From positions 3,286,001 to 3,350,000 of the forward strand of contig NZ_CP074372.1 in NCBI RefSeq assembly GCF_018362995.1: a stretch of DNA of 64,000 bases, written 5' to 3'. Source of the DNA: Chryseobacterium indologenes (GTDB lineage Bacteria; Bacteroidota; Bacteroidia; Flavobacteriales; Weeksellaceae). A program made the position numbers and the translations under genes. Positions 8,361 through 17,413 of this stretch are shown piece after piece (positions within the stretch are counted from its first letter, which is position 1; each line of letters opens with the position of its first letter). The notes below the pieces were generated by a model. It had not been told where the DNA came from. It saw only the letters and a program-made list of their open reading frames with translations, and did not search any database.

Positions 8361-9602
8361 ATGCTATACTATCTATACGAATATCTAACCAACCATGGAA
8401 TTCACGTTCCGGGATTAGGATTGTTGAAATACATTTCCTTCCGTGCCGGAATGTCTGTATTATTCTCTCTGATTATTGCTCTTGTCTACGGAAAAAGAGT
8501 AATCAATTACCTGAGAACAAAACAAATGGGAGAATTGGTACGTGATCTTGGATTAGATGGTCAAAAACAAAAAGAAGGAACTCCTACCATGGGAGGACTT
8601 ATCATCATTTTGGCAACCATCGTTCCCGTATTGCTGTTTACAAGAATTACCAATGTGTATATTGTACTGTTGCTGGTTTCAATGTTTTGGATGGGGGCTA
8701 TTGGTTTCCTTGATGACTATTTAAAGAAAATCAAAAAAAATAAAGACGGATTAAGCGGTAAATTCAAAATTGTAGGCCAGGTTGGTTTAGGGCTAATTGT
8801 CGGAATTACAATGTATTTCCACCCGGACATTACCGTTAAAAGAAAATATGCCGATGCTAAGGTGGTGAACAGAAATAATGTAGAGCAGAATTTCATGCCT
8901 ACGGAAAAAATTACTGTTTCTACCGTTCCCTTTGCAAAGAACAATGAGTTCGATTATAGCGGAATTTTGTTTTGGATGAATGATAAAGATGCCCATGAGT
9001 GGGCATGGATTGTCTTTATTCCTATTGTCATCTTCATTGTAACGGCAGTTTCAAACGGCGCCAATATTACAGACGGAATAGACGGTCTGGCAGCTGGAAC
9101 AAGTGCCATTATACTGCTCACGCTGGCTCTTTTCGCTTACCTTTCCGGGAATATCATCTTTGCAGACTACCTTAATATCATGTTCCTTCCGAATATGGGT
9201 GAAACCACCATCTTTGCTGTGGCAATGGTAGGCGCAGTGATCGGATTCTTCTGGTACAACACCTATCCTGCACAGGTTTTCATGGGAGATACAGGAAGTT
9301 TGATGCTGGGAGGAGTAATTGCCGTTCTAGCAATCATTTTAAGAAAAGAATTATTGATTCCTGTATTATGCGGAATCTTCCTGATTGAAAACCTGTCTGT
9401 AATGCTTCAGGTAGTCGTTTTCAAATACAGAAAAAGAAAATACGGGCTGGAATATGCCCAAAACAATAGACTATTCAAAATGTCACCATTACACCACCAT
9501 TATCAGAAAGAAGGGTTCCACGAAAGTAAAATCGTGAACAGAATGATTATCATCGGTGTAATACTGGCAATTGTATGTCTGATCACATTAAAAATGAGAT
9601 AA
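8361..9602 (+). CDS. mraY: Phospho-N-acetylmuramoyl-pentapeptide transferase MraY
   Basis: A 413-residue polytopic membrane enzyme that attaches phospho-MurNAc-pentapeptide to undecaprenyl phosphate, forming lipid I. Family motifs are the DDYLKK motif at about residue 117, [14 protein letters not shown] in the middle and the [11 protein letters not shown] loop near the C-terminus. It is about 50 residues longer than E. coli MraY because of an extra segment around residues 155-210 with [14 protein letters not shown] and a charged stretch. A long insertion here is my observation; I believe it is common in Bacteroidota. Confidence 0.95.
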   Translation: MLYYLYEYLTNHGIHVPGLGLLKYISFRAGMSVLFSLIIALVYGKRVINYLRTKQMGELVRDLGLDGQKQKEGTPTMGGLIIILATIVPVLLFTRITNVYIVLLLVSMFWMGAIGFLDDYLKKIKKNKDGLSGKFKIVGQVGLGLIVGITMYFHPDITVKRKYADAKVVNRNNVEQNFMPTEKITVSTVPFAKNNEFDYSGILFWMNDKDAHEWAWIVFIPIVIFIVTAVSNGANITDGIDGLAAGTSAIILLTLALFAYLSGNIIFADYLNIMFLPNMGETTIFAVAMVGAVIGFFWYNTYPAQVFMGDTGSLMLGGVIAVLAIILRKELLIPVLCGIFLIENLSVMLQVVVFKYRKRKYGLEYAQNNRLFKMSPLHHHYQKEGFHESKIVNRMIIIGVILAIVCLITLKMR

Positions 9603-9605
9603 AAA

Positions 9606-9677
9606 CCAATTTAAAAATTAAAAGATCGAAGCATTGAATATTTTAATCATTAAATCTTTTAATCATTAAATCAAAAT
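9606..9677. repeat. Short-word inverted repeat, mraY-murD spacer, with two tandem 16-mers
   Basis: Two perfect tandem copies of TTTTAATCATTAAATC lie at 9641-9656 and 9657-9672. The left part of the spacer (AATTTAAAAATTAAAAGATC) is an approximate reverse complement of them. The architecture is the same as in other dcw spacers but the word differs. Confidence 0.7.
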
Positions 9678-9680
9678 AAT

Positions 9681-11018
9681 ATGAAAATAGTTGTTTTAGG
9701 AGGTGGAGAAAGCGGATGCGGAGCTGCTTATTTGGCTAAAAAGAAAGGTCTGGAAGTATTTCTTTCAGATAAAGGAGTCATTAAGGATAACTATAAGCAG
9801 TTTCTTACCGATAATGAAATTGAATTTGAAGAAGGAAACCACGATGAAGAAAGGATTTTAAATGCTGACTGGATCGTAAAAAGCCCGGGAATTCCGAAAA
9901 AAGCGGAGATCATCCACAAGATTCATGAAAAAGGAATCAGGCTTTCCTCTGAAATTGAATTTGCTTCTGAATTTACAGATGCAAAGATCATCGCCATTAC
10001 CGGAAGCAACGGAAAAACAACCACTACTTCCCTGATCTACTACATCCTGAAAAATGACGGATTGAATGTAGGTTTGGGTGGAAATATCGGCTATAGCTTT
10101 GCCAAGCAGGTTGCAGACGAAAATCATGAATATTATGTACTGGAGGTAAGCTCTTTCCAGTTGGATGATATTCAGAATTTCAGACCTTATATTTCTTTAT
10201 TGTTGAATCTGTCTAAAGATCACCTGGATCAGTACAACTACAACTATGAAGAATATGCGCTTGCAAAATTCAGAATCACTGAAAATCAGGAAAATGATAA
10301 TTTCTTCATCTATAACAAGGATGATGAAATGAGCAAAAATCTTCTTGAAAAACTTGAAATAAAGGCTAAAATGGTTCCTTTCTCAACAAAAGAGAAGCTA
10401 CCTGAAGGAGGTTTTGTGAATGAAGATGAGATTGTGGTAAAAATGAAAGACGAGTTCTCAATGAAAGTTAATGAATTGTCTCTATTGGGAAATCATAATG
10501 TCGCGAATAGCTTAGCAGCATCTATTGCCGGTAAGATATTAAAAATCAATAATGAAAGCATCAGACATTCACTGATGACCTTCCAGGCTGTAGAACACAG
10601 ATTGGAATTGGTGACTGAAATTGACAGTGTAAAATACATCAATGACAGTAAGGCTACCAATGTGAATGCCACTTACTATGCTTTGGAAAGTATGAAAACA
10701 CCAACCGTATGGATCGTTGGTGGATTAGATAAAGGAAATGACTATACCGAAATTGAAGATTTAGTCAAAAGAAAAGTAAAGGCCATCGTATGCCTTGGAA
10801 TTGATAACAAGAAGATCATAGATTTCTTTAAAGACAAAAAAGAAGTTATTTATGATACTTCAAGCATGGAAGAAGCCGTGAGAATTTCAAAATCACTGGC
10901 TAAAAAGGGTGATACTGTTTTACTATCTCCATGCTGCGCAAGCTTTGACTTGTTCAAAAGCTATGAAGACAGAGGACGCCAGTTTAAACAACAGGTATTA
11001 AAAGCCAATGGCCAATAG
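9681..11018 (+). CDS. murD: UDP-MurNAc-L-alanine:D-glutamate ligase MurD
   Basis: A 445-residue Mur ligase adding D-Glu to UDP-MurNAc-L-Ala. It has an N-terminal Rossmann-like UDP-binding domain (VVLGGGESGCG), the ATP loop ITGSNGKTTT (residues 106-115) and a C-terminal domain with the family motif LLSPCCASFD. The last codons (VLKANGQ and the stop) lie inside a copy of the GCCAAT-word repeat, so the extreme C-terminus has been written by repeat DNA. FtsW follows closely. Confidence 0.95.
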   Translation: MKIVVLGGGESGCGAAYLAKKKGLEVFLSDKGVIKDNYKQFLTDNEIEFEEGNHDEERILNADWIVKSPGIPKKAEIIHKIHEKGIRLSSEIEFASEFTDAKIIAITGSNGKTTTTSLIYYILKNDGLNVGLGGNIGYSFAKQVADENHEYYVLEVSSFQLDDIQNFRPYISLLLNLSKDHLDQYNYNYEEYALAKFRITENQENDNFFIYNKDDEMSKNLLEKLEIKAKMVPFSTKEKLPEGGFVNEDEIVVKMKDEFSMKVNELSLLGNHNVANSLAASIAGKILKINNESIRHSLMTFQAVEHRLELVTEIDSVKYINDSKATNVNATYYALESMKTPTVWIVGGLDKGNDYTEIEDLVKRKVKAIVCLGIDNKKIIDFFKDKKEVIYDTSSMEEAVRISKSLAKKGDTVLLSPCCASFDLFKSYEDRGRQFKQQVLKANGQ

Positions 11019-11031
11019 CCAGGAGCCAATA
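11003..11031. repeat. GCCAAT-word repeat spanning the murD end and the ftsW 5' region
   Basis: Words GCCAATG, GCCAATAGCC and GGAGCCAATA stand in tandem. Aligned without gaps to the right arm of the ftsZ-yqeY spacer element (19365-19392), 22 of 28 positions match by my count. It supplies the murD stop codon and an upstream in-frame ATG for ftsW. Confidence 0.6.
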
Positions 11032-11040
11032 ACATTACAT

Positions 11041-12279
11041 ATGGACGAACAGAACGCAGAAAGCAGATTTGAATTTCTAAAGGGCGATAAAGTACTTTGG
11101 ATGGTCATCCTTGTGATCTCCATTTTCTCTATTTTCCCGGTATACTCTGCAAGTTCAAATCTCGAATACATTGTTAATAACGGGACCACAACAGGTCACG
11201 TGATCAAACATATGTTCTTTGTAGTCTTAGGATTAGCCATTATGAGACTGGTAGGAACCATAAAATATGAATACATCGGAAAGCTCAGCAGTATCCTGCT
11301 CGGCCTTATGATTGTTCTATTGATTGTCACCATGTTTACCGGCCAGACCATTGACGGAGCCAGTGCCTCCAGATGGCTGAAAATACCGGGAACACCTATT
11401 TCCTTCCAGCCTTCATCATTTGCTTTTTTAATGTTAATCATCTATCTGTGCAGATATTTAACCAAAAAGATCACCAGAGAAAGGCTTCCGATAGAGAATA
11501 TCATGTATATTTTCGGGCCTATCCTGCTTGTTTTCGTATTGGTAGCAAAGGATAATGGTTCCACGGCATTAATGATTCTAATGGTTTCCGTTGTGGTTCT
11601 TGTCATAGGACAGCTTCACTGGAAATACATTGCAGGGTTTATCTCAGCATCATTTGTAGCCATTGTATTATTTTTATTAATAGCGCTGAATACAAATATG
11701 ATCGGTGGAAACCGTGTTCACACATGGATGAGCCGTGTAGAAACATTTACCTCAAGCAAAGCAAAATCTGCCGATGTAGATGATGAGAGTGTAAAAGCGA
11801 AAAACTATCAGGTAATGCAGGCCAAAGCAGCCATTGTACATGGTGGGATTACCGGAATGGGACCAGGAAAAAGTGCATTGAAACAAATGCTTCCACAGTC
11901 TGCCTCCGACTTTATTTTCGCGGTCATTGTAGAAGAATACGGAGTGATAGGAGCTGCTTTTCTGATCAGTTTATATCTGATTATGATGATTAGGATCGTG
12001 ATGATTGCCAGTAAGATGCCTGCATTTTTTGGATCGTTGCTCGTGCTCAGTCTTGGAGTGATGATTTTCATTCAGCTTTCGGTAAATATCGCTGTTGCAG
12101 TGAATCTGATTCCGGTAACAGGACAGCCGCTGCCTTTAATCAGTTATGGAGGAACCTCAATGCTGGTCACCTATTTACAGCTAGGTATTATTTTAAATAT
12201 AAGCTCAAGGATTCAGATTTATGATGAAGAAGGAATGGGCAAAAAACAAAGTATAGCAGAAATAAACGATATCGCTTAA
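11041..12279 (+). CDS. ftsW: Peptidoglycan glycosyltransferase FtsW (SEDS family)
   Basis: A roughly 412-residue SEDS-family integral membrane protein with about ten membrane segments, which polymerises glycan strands at the septum together with FtsI. Family features include the large periplasmic loop with GNRVHTWMSRVETF and the C-terminal region PVTGQPLPLISYGGTSML. An ATG at 11008 would add 11 residues, but that extension is encoded by an intergenic repeat. I therefore take the ATG at 11041 (starts MDEQNAESRFEF). murG follows after a single base. Confidence 0.94.
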   Translation: MDEQNAESRFEFLKGDKVLWMVILVISIFSIFPVYSASSNLEYIVNNGTTTGHVIKHMFFVVLGLAIMRLVGTIKYEYIGKLSSILLGLMIVLLIVTMFTGQTIDGASASRWLKIPGTPISFQPSSFAFLMLIIYLCRYLTKKITRERLPIENIMYIFGPILLVFVLVAKDNGSTALMILMVSVVVLVIGQLHWKYIAGFISASFVAIVLFLLIALNTNMIGGNRVHTWMSRVETFTSSKAKSADVDDESVKAKNYQVMQAKAAIVHGGITGMGPGKSALKQMLPQSASDFIFAVIVEEYGVIGAAFLISLYLIMMIRIVMIASKMPAFFGSLLVLSLGVMIFIQLSVNIAVAVNLIPVTGQPLPLISYGGTSMLVTYLQLGIILNISSRIQIYDEEGMGKKQSIAEINDIA

Positions 12280-12280
12280 A

Positions 12281-13378
12281 ATGGACAAAAAATTAAAAAT
12301 AGTATTATCCGGCGGAGGAACAGGAGGACATATCTTCCCGGCTATCGCCATTGCGGATGAGATCAGAAAGAGATTTCCTGAAGCAGAATTTTTGTTCATT
12401 GGTGCCAACGGGAAAATGGAAATGGAAAAAGTTCCTCAGGCAGGCTATAAAATCGAAGGAATTGATATCGCAGGAATAGACAGAGGGAACCTGCTATCCA
12501 ATCTGGGACTTCCTTTCAAGATTCTGAAAAGTTTATCAAAATCTAAAAGAATCATCAAAAACTTCGCTCCCGATTTTGCTGTAGGAACCGGAGGATTTGC
12601 CAGCGGACCAGCACTATATGAGGCAAGCAAAATGGGAATTCCAATTTTTATTCAGGAACAAAATGCTCACGCAGGAGTTACCAATAAGATTCTAAGCAAA
12701 AAAGCGAAAGCCGTTTTCACAGCCTATCCAAAAGTAGAAGGTTTTCCGGCAGAGAAAATAAAATTCCTAGGAAATCCGATTCGTGAGAACATCGTTTCAG
12801 GAATGCAGGAAACCGATCAGGCAAAAGAAAAAATGGGATTGAATAAAGACAAACTTACGATTCTGTCTGTAGGGGGTTCTTTAGGCTCAAGAACATTGAA
12901 TAATGCTTGGAAATCTCATTTAGAACAAATTATAGATAAAGATTATCAGCTGATCTGGCAGACAGGAAAGCTTGATTATAAAGATATTATAAACGAAACA
13001 AAAGATACAGCCACCGGAAACATTCAGATCCTTGAATTCATCAAAGATATGGAACTGGCTTATTCTTCAGCTGATATCATCGTTTCCAGAGCCGGAGCAA
13101 TTGCCATTTCAGAGCTGGCAGTAGCACAAAAACCGGTACTTTTGGTTCCTTTCCCTTTTGCAGCGGAAGACCACCAAACCAAAAATGCCATGAATCTGGT
13201 TGAAAAAAATGCAGCCAGAATGGTAAAAGACTCTGAAATGCAGGAAAAATTCTGGAGTACATTATCAGAAATCTGCGAAAATGAAAGTGTAAGAAAAGAA
13301 ATGTCCGACAATCTGAAATATTTTGCCAAGCCAAATGCAGCAAAAGAGATTGTAGACGAAATATTTAATAAACTGTAA
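12281..13378 (+). CDS. murG: UDP-GlcNAc:lipid I N-acetylglucosamine transferase MurG
   Basis: A 365-residue GT28-family glycosyltransferase acting at the inner face of the cytoplasmic membrane, converting lipid I to lipid II. The N-terminal GGGTGGHIFPA loop (residues 10-20) and the C-terminal donor-binding region with SRAGAIAISELA and PFPFAAEDHQTKNA are typical. It starts 1 bp after ftsW. Confidence 0.96.
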   Translation: MDKKLKIVLSGGGTGGHIFPAIAIADEIRKRFPEAEFLFIGANGKMEMEKVPQAGYKIEGIDIAGIDRGNLLSNLGLPFKILKSLSKSKRIIKNFAPDFAVGTGGFASGPALYEASKMGIPIFIQEQNAHAGVTNKILSKKAKAVFTAYPKVEGFPAEKIKFLGNPIRENIVSGMQETDQAKEKMGLNKDKLTILSVGGSLGSRTLNNAWKSHLEQIIDKDYQLIWQTGKLDYKDIINETKDTATGNIQILEFIKDMELAYSSADIIVSRAGAIAISELAVAQKPVLLVPFPFAAEDHQTKNAMNLVEKNAARMVKDSEMQEKFWSTLSEICENESVRKEMSDNLKYFAKPNAAKEIVDEIFNKL

Positions 13379-13379
13379 A

Positions 13380-13455
13380 AAGTATCATTGTAAAATGTAT
13401 TAATGACAACAAAACTCATGAATACATTATACATGAATACAACAATACAAAACAA
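13380..13455. repeat. Short-word inverted repeat, murG-murC spacer (ATGAATACA family)
   Basis: The left half (TGTAAAATGTATTAATG) and right half (CATGAATACATTATACATG and ATACAACAATAC) are approximate inverted copies. The same words recur in the murC-ftsQ spacer. The open frame of murC reads through this element, which is why its first ATG is rejected. Confidence 0.65.
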
Positions 13456-13459
13456 AGGA

Positions 13460-14818
13460 ATGAACATTTTACAAACATATCAGACTTTTTACTTCGTCGG
13501 AATCGGAGGTATCGGAATGAGTGCATTAGCGCGCTATTTCAATGCATCCGGAAAAAAAGTATTGGGTTACGACAAGACCAATACCAAATTGACTCAGAAT
13601 CTGATGAATGAAGGGATTGATATTGTTTTTGAAGACCTTATTGATGAAAGGATTACTTCTCTTCAGAAAGAAGATACATTGGTGATCTATACTCCAGCCA
13701 TCAAAACGCTTAGAATATTGGATTATTTCAATGAAAATCAGTTTGAAGTATTGAAGCGAGCTAAGGTTTTAGGATTAATTACTGAAAATACAGACTGTAT
13801 TGCTATAGCAGGAACCCACGGAAAGACGACAACGTCTACTCTTGTGGCTCATTTATGCAAAGAAGCAGATCTTCCTTTCTCATGCTTTTTAGGAGGAATT
13901 TCCGAAAACTTTAAATCCAACTTCCTGTACAATGGTTCTACTTATTCTGTAGTTGAAGCAGATGAATATGACAGAAGTTTCCTGAATCTTTCTCCGGACT
14001 GGGCAGTGGTAACTTCTACAGATGCAGACCACCTGGATATTTATGGAGATAAAAGCCATATCGAAGAAGGATTCAGACAGTTTGCAGCTTTAGTACCTCA
14101 AGACCAACAGCTTTTTGTGAGAAAAGGACTGGAAATTGGTAGAGGACACCAAACCTATGCAGTAAATGAGCCTGCAGATTATTATTCTGACAACCTGCGT
14201 ATGGAGCATGATAAAATTTATTTTGACTTCCATACTCCTGTTGAAACAATAAAGGATTTCGTTTGGGAGATTCCGGGAATCCATAATGTGGAAAATGCTA
14301 CTGTAGCACTGGCTATTCTGCATAATTTAGGCGCAGATTTTGATACGCTGAAAAAAGCTATTGCCAACTTTAAAGGAATTAAAAGAAGATACACGAAACA
14401 TATTTATCAAAATGGTAAAATTTATATTGATGATTATGCCCACCATCCTACAGAAATCAATGCTGTAATGGGCTCAATCAAAACATTTTATCCTGATAAA
14501 AAACTATTAGTAGCCTTCCAGCCCCACCTTTTCAGCAGAACAAGAGATTTCGCGGACGGGTTTGCAGAAAGTTTAAGCAAAGCAGATGAACTTATTCTGC
14601 TTGATATTTACCCTGCAAGAGAATTTCAGGAAAACTTTGAAGGAATTACTTCAAGCTGGCTGCTGGATAAAGTAACATTAGATAAAAAAGAAGTATCAAC
14701 ATTATCAGATGCTTTTGAAAAAATAAAAGAAAAAGATTTTGACATCCTTCTTACCGTAGGCGCAGGAAATATAGACACCCTGTATGATCCTATCTGTGAA
14801 TGGATAAGTAAATTGTAA
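13460..14818 (+). CDS. murC: UDP-N-acetylmuramate:L-alanine ligase MurC
   Basis: A 452-residue Mur ligase adding L-Ala, the first stem-peptide residue. The N-terminal motif YFVGIGGIGMSALA (residues 11-24) binds the UDP-sugar, and the ATP loop is AGTHGKTTT (117-125). The C-terminal domain carries DDYAHHPTEI. The frame is open 19 codons further upstream, but that part is translated spacer repeat (LMNTLYMNTTIQNK), so the ATG at 13460 (MNILQTYQTFYF) is used. Confidence 0.95.
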   Translation: MNILQTYQTFYFVGIGGIGMSALARYFNASGKKVLGYDKTNTKLTQNLMNEGIDIVFEDLIDERITSLQKEDTLVIYTPAIKTLRILDYFNENQFEVLKRAKVLGLITENTDCIAIAGTHGKTTTSTLVAHLCKEADLPFSCFLGGISENFKSNFLYNGSTYSVVEADEYDRSFLNLSPDWAVVTSTDADHLDIYGDKSHIEEGFRQFAALVPQDQQLFVRKGLEIGRGHQTYAVNEPADYYSDNLRMEHDKIYFDFHTPVETIKDFVWEIPGIHNVENATVALAILHNLGADFDTLKKAIANFKGIKRRYTKHIYQNGKIYIDDYAHHPTEINAVMGSIKTFYPDKKLLVAFQPHLFSRTRDFADGFAESLSKADELILLDIYPAREFQENFEGITSSWLLDKVTLDKKEVSTLSDAFEKIKEKDFDILLTVGAGNIDTLYDPICEWISKL

Positions 14819-14820
14819 AA

Positions 14821-14882
14821 AGTAATAATGTATTTAAGTATTCATGAATACATTTTACATAAATACATGAATACAAAAAATG
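14821..14882. repeat. Short-word inverted repeat, murC-ftsQ spacer (ATGAATACA family)
   Basis: AATGTATTTAAGTATTCATG on the left faces CATTTTACATAAATACATG and AATACAAAAAATGT on the right. The words are shared with the murG-murC spacer, and the element fills nearly the whole gap. Confidence 0.65.
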
Positions 14883-14883
14883 T

Positions 14884-15849
14884 ATGAAAAATAAATACAG
14901 AATATTAAAAATTGCTGTCACTGTAATCATCCTTGGATTGTTACTGAGTTTCTCGTTGAAGAGATTCAGCCACCAACAGATTACAGACAATAAGATTTCT
15001 GTAAAAATGAGTGAAAAAACTCCGGTGTATTTTGTAGATGAAAAAGATATCAGGGAGATTGTAAAAAAAGAAAATCCTTCAGGAAAAGTGGGTGATCTTA
15101 ATATTCCTTCCTTAGAAAAAAGAATCAATGCACTTCCGGCGGTCGATAGTGCCAATGTCTATCTGAACCTGAATGGAAAACTGAATCTGGATATCAAGCA
15201 GAGAGTTCCTGTTTTCAGGCTTAATAAGGATGGAAAAGACTTTTATGTAGATGAAAAAGGGATTGAATTTCCAATCTCAAGAACCTATTCTCATCCATGT
15301 ATGCTGGTAACCGGAAATGTACAGCCGGATGAATATGAAAAGCTGGCAGAGCTGGTAGGAAAGATAGATAAAGATGATTTCAGTAAGAAATATTTTATCG
15401 GGATTTCAAAAAGCAAAGACAGCTACAGTCTTCTGACAAGTGAAGGAAATTACCGGGTAGAAATTGGAGACCTGGATAATATTGATTTTAAAGTAAAAGG
15501 ATTTAAAACCTTTGTGGAAAAATATCTTGTATATCAGGATCCACAGAAGTACAGCATGGTTTCAGTAAAATATCAGAATCAGATTGTTACTACTTTAAAC
15601 CCTTATTTTAAAGAAAATGACAGTATTTTAAAAGCAGGGAAAATGGAACTGGCAAAAGCTCCTACTCCAATGACCACAGCAAAGAAGACAGAGACTAGGC
15701 CAAAAATAGCGGAAGCAAAAAAGACAAGCTCCACGCCTGTAAAAACAAAAGAAAGTACAAAAGCACATACAAAAGAAGCTAAAAAACCAGAGAAAAAATC
15801 AAGCGCTAAGGCCTTGTCCAAGCCAAAGGCAAAAGTAAAAATAGAATAA
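14884..15849 (+). CDS. ftsQ: FtsQ/DivIB-type cell division protein with a basic C-terminal tail
   Basis: A 321-residue bitopic protein: short cytoplasmic N-terminus, a membrane segment at about residues 8-25, then a periplasmic POTRA/FtsQ domain (VYFVDEKDIREIV, INALPAVDSANVYLNLNGKLNLDIKQ). FtsQ links early and late divisome proteins. From about residue 250 to the end there is a low-complexity Lys/Ala/Thr/Pro-rich tail of roughly 65 residues, which should lie in the periplasm. Assignment rests on topology, the POTRA-like pattern and position between murC and ftsA. Confidence 0.88.
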   Translation: MKNKYRILKIAVTVIILGLLLSFSLKRFSHQQITDNKISVKMSEKTPVYFVDEKDIREIVKKENPSGKVGDLNIPSLEKRINALPAVDSANVYLNLNGKLNLDIKQRVPVFRLNKDGKDFYVDEKGIEFPISRTYSHPCMLVTGNVQPDEYEKLAELVGKIDKDDFSKKYFIGISKSKDSYSLLTSEGNYRVEIGDLDNIDFKVKGFKTFVEKYLVYQDPQKYSMVSVKYQNQIVTTLNPYFKENDSILKAGKMELAKAPTPMTTAKKTETRPKIAEAKKTSSTPVKTKESTKAHTKEAKKPEKKSSAKALSKPKAKVKIE

Positions 15850-15936
15850 GTCCTTCCGGGACATTCAATACACAAACAGGAGATCATCCTTAGAGAAAAA
15901 AAAGGAAAAAGTAGAAAAAATCAAATCGATATAAAA

Positions 15937-17322
15937 ATGGAAAATCAAGAGTATTCAGTAGGTCTGGACATCGGGACAACAAAGATAGTCGCGATTGTCG
16001 GAAGAAGGAATGCACACGGGAAAATAGAAGTTCTCGGTGTAGGAAAAGCTAAAAGTCTTGGTGTTCATAAAGGTATTGTGAATAATATTTCACAGACTAT
16101 TAATTCAATCAAGGCTGCAGTATCCGAAGCACAATCCAGTGCTGGCGTTCCTATCCGCAAAGTTACGGTAGGTATTGCAGGAAAACACATTCGTTCTCTG
16201 CAGCACTCCGATTATATTATGCGTGAACATCCTGATAAGTTTATTACAGACGATGACATTGAAGCATTAAAAGATCAGGTGAAAAAGCTGGTTATGCTTC
16301 CTGGAGAAGAAATTATCCACGTACTTCCTCAAGAATATAAAGTGGATTCCGAGGGTGAAATTCAGGAGCCCGTTGGTATGCATGGAAAGCGTTTAGAAGC
16401 TAACTTCCACGTTGTAGTAGGTCAAATGGGCAGCATCAGAAATATTGCAAGATGCGTTCGTGAAGCCGGATTAGAAATGGAAGCCCTTACTTTAGAACCA
16501 TTGGCATCTTCAGAAGCTGTTCTTACAAAAGAAGAAAAAGAAGCCGGTGTAGCGATTGTTGACATTGGTGGTGGTACAACAGATATTGCGATATTTAAAG
16601 ATAATATCATCCGTCATACCTGTGTGATTCCATACGGAGGCGGAATTATTACCGAAGATATCAAAGAAGGTTGTTCCATTATAGAGAAACATGCAGAACA
16701 ACTTAAAGTAAAGTTTGGTTCGGCTGTTCCCGAATTAGAAAAAGACAGTACTTTTGTAACCATTCCGGGGCTTCACGGCAGACCGGACAAAGAAATTTCT
16801 TTAAAAACTCTGGCACAGATCATCAATGCAAGAGTAGAAGAAGTTTTGGAAATGGTCAATACAGAACTGAAAGCTTATGGTGCTTTTGAACAAAAGAAAA
16901 AGCTTATTGCCGGAATCGTTCTTACAGGCGGAGGTTCAAACTTAAAACATCTTCGTCAGCTGGCCAATTATACCACAGGTTTTGACAGCAGAATCGGTTT
17001 TGCGAATGAATATATCGCCAATGATAAAAATCAGTACCTGAAAGGCCCTGAATTTGCTACGTCTATCGGGTTACTGATGGAGAGTTTAAAGATCAGAGAC
17101 AAAAAGCAGAATGCTGATGAAATCATAGAAGTTGTTGCAGAACAGCCAAAGCAGGAAGCCGCTTCAGTACAGACAGAAACTGTTCAGCCGGTTCAGCAGG
17201 CAGCACCTGTTCAGGAACAGCAGTCTTTTGAGAATGAAAGACAGGAGAACAGAAAGGCGAAATTGACTTTCGGGCAGTCGCTTATGGAAAAAGTAAAAAA
17301 ATTCTTTGAAGAAGTAGAGTAA
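15937..17322 (+). CDS. ftsA: Cell division protein FtsA
   Basis: A 461-residue actin-fold ATPase that tethers FtsZ to the membrane. Phosphate-binding loops are GLDIGTTKIVAIVG (about residues 9-22) and VDIGGGTTDIAIF (about 208-220). After the actin-like core, a Gln/Pro/Val-rich linker of about 50 residues leads to a C-terminal amphipathic helix (FGQSLMEKVKKFFEEVE), the expected membrane-targeting sequence. Its neighbour ftsZ is the direct partner. Confidence 0.96.
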   Translation: MENQEYSVGLDIGTTKIVAIVGRRNAHGKIEVLGVGKAKSLGVHKGIVNNISQTINSIKAAVSEAQSSAGVPIRKVTVGIAGKHIRSLQHSDYIMREHPDKFITDDDIEALKDQVKKLVMLPGEEIIHVLPQEYKVDSEGEIQEPVGMHGKRLEANFHVVVGQMGSIRNIARCVREAGLEMEALTLEPLASSEAVLTKEEKEAGVAIVDIGGGTTDIAIFKDNIIRHTCVIPYGGGIITEDIKEGCSIIEKHAEQLKVKFGSAVPELEKDSTFVTIPGLHGRPDKEISLKTLAQIINARVEEVLEMVNTELKAYGAFEQKKKLIAGIVLTGGGSNLKHLRQLANYTTGFDSRIGFANEYIANDKNQYLKGPEFATSIGLLMESLKIRDKKQNADEIIEVVAEQPKQEAASVQTETVQPVQQAAPVQEQQSFENERQENRKAKLTFGQSLMEKVKKFFEEVE

Positions 17323-17324
17323 AT

Positions 17325-17397
17325 TATAAATGATGAATGATAAGCGATAAACGATCTTTTCCTTATCAATTATCATTGATCAGTTATCAATTATAAT
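17325..17397. repeat. Short-word inverted repeat, ftsA-ftsZ spacer (TGATAA family)
   Basis: The left arm (ATTATAAATGATGAATGATA, AGCGATAA) and right arm (TTATCAATTATCATTGATCA, GTTATCAATTATAAT) are approximate reverse complements able to form a long hairpin. It is the clearest member of the family shared with the rsmH-ftsL and murE-mraY spacers. Confidence 0.75.
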
Positions 17398-17413
17398 TAT
17401 TAAAAATATAGTT

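Noticed and set aside
13403..13459. N-terminal extension of MurC
   Set aside because: The 19 extra residues are translated intergenic repeat and do not match MurC N-termini.
13060..13467. A 135-residue minus-strand frame
   Set aside because: It is antisense to murG and the spacer repeat, with no recognisable domain.
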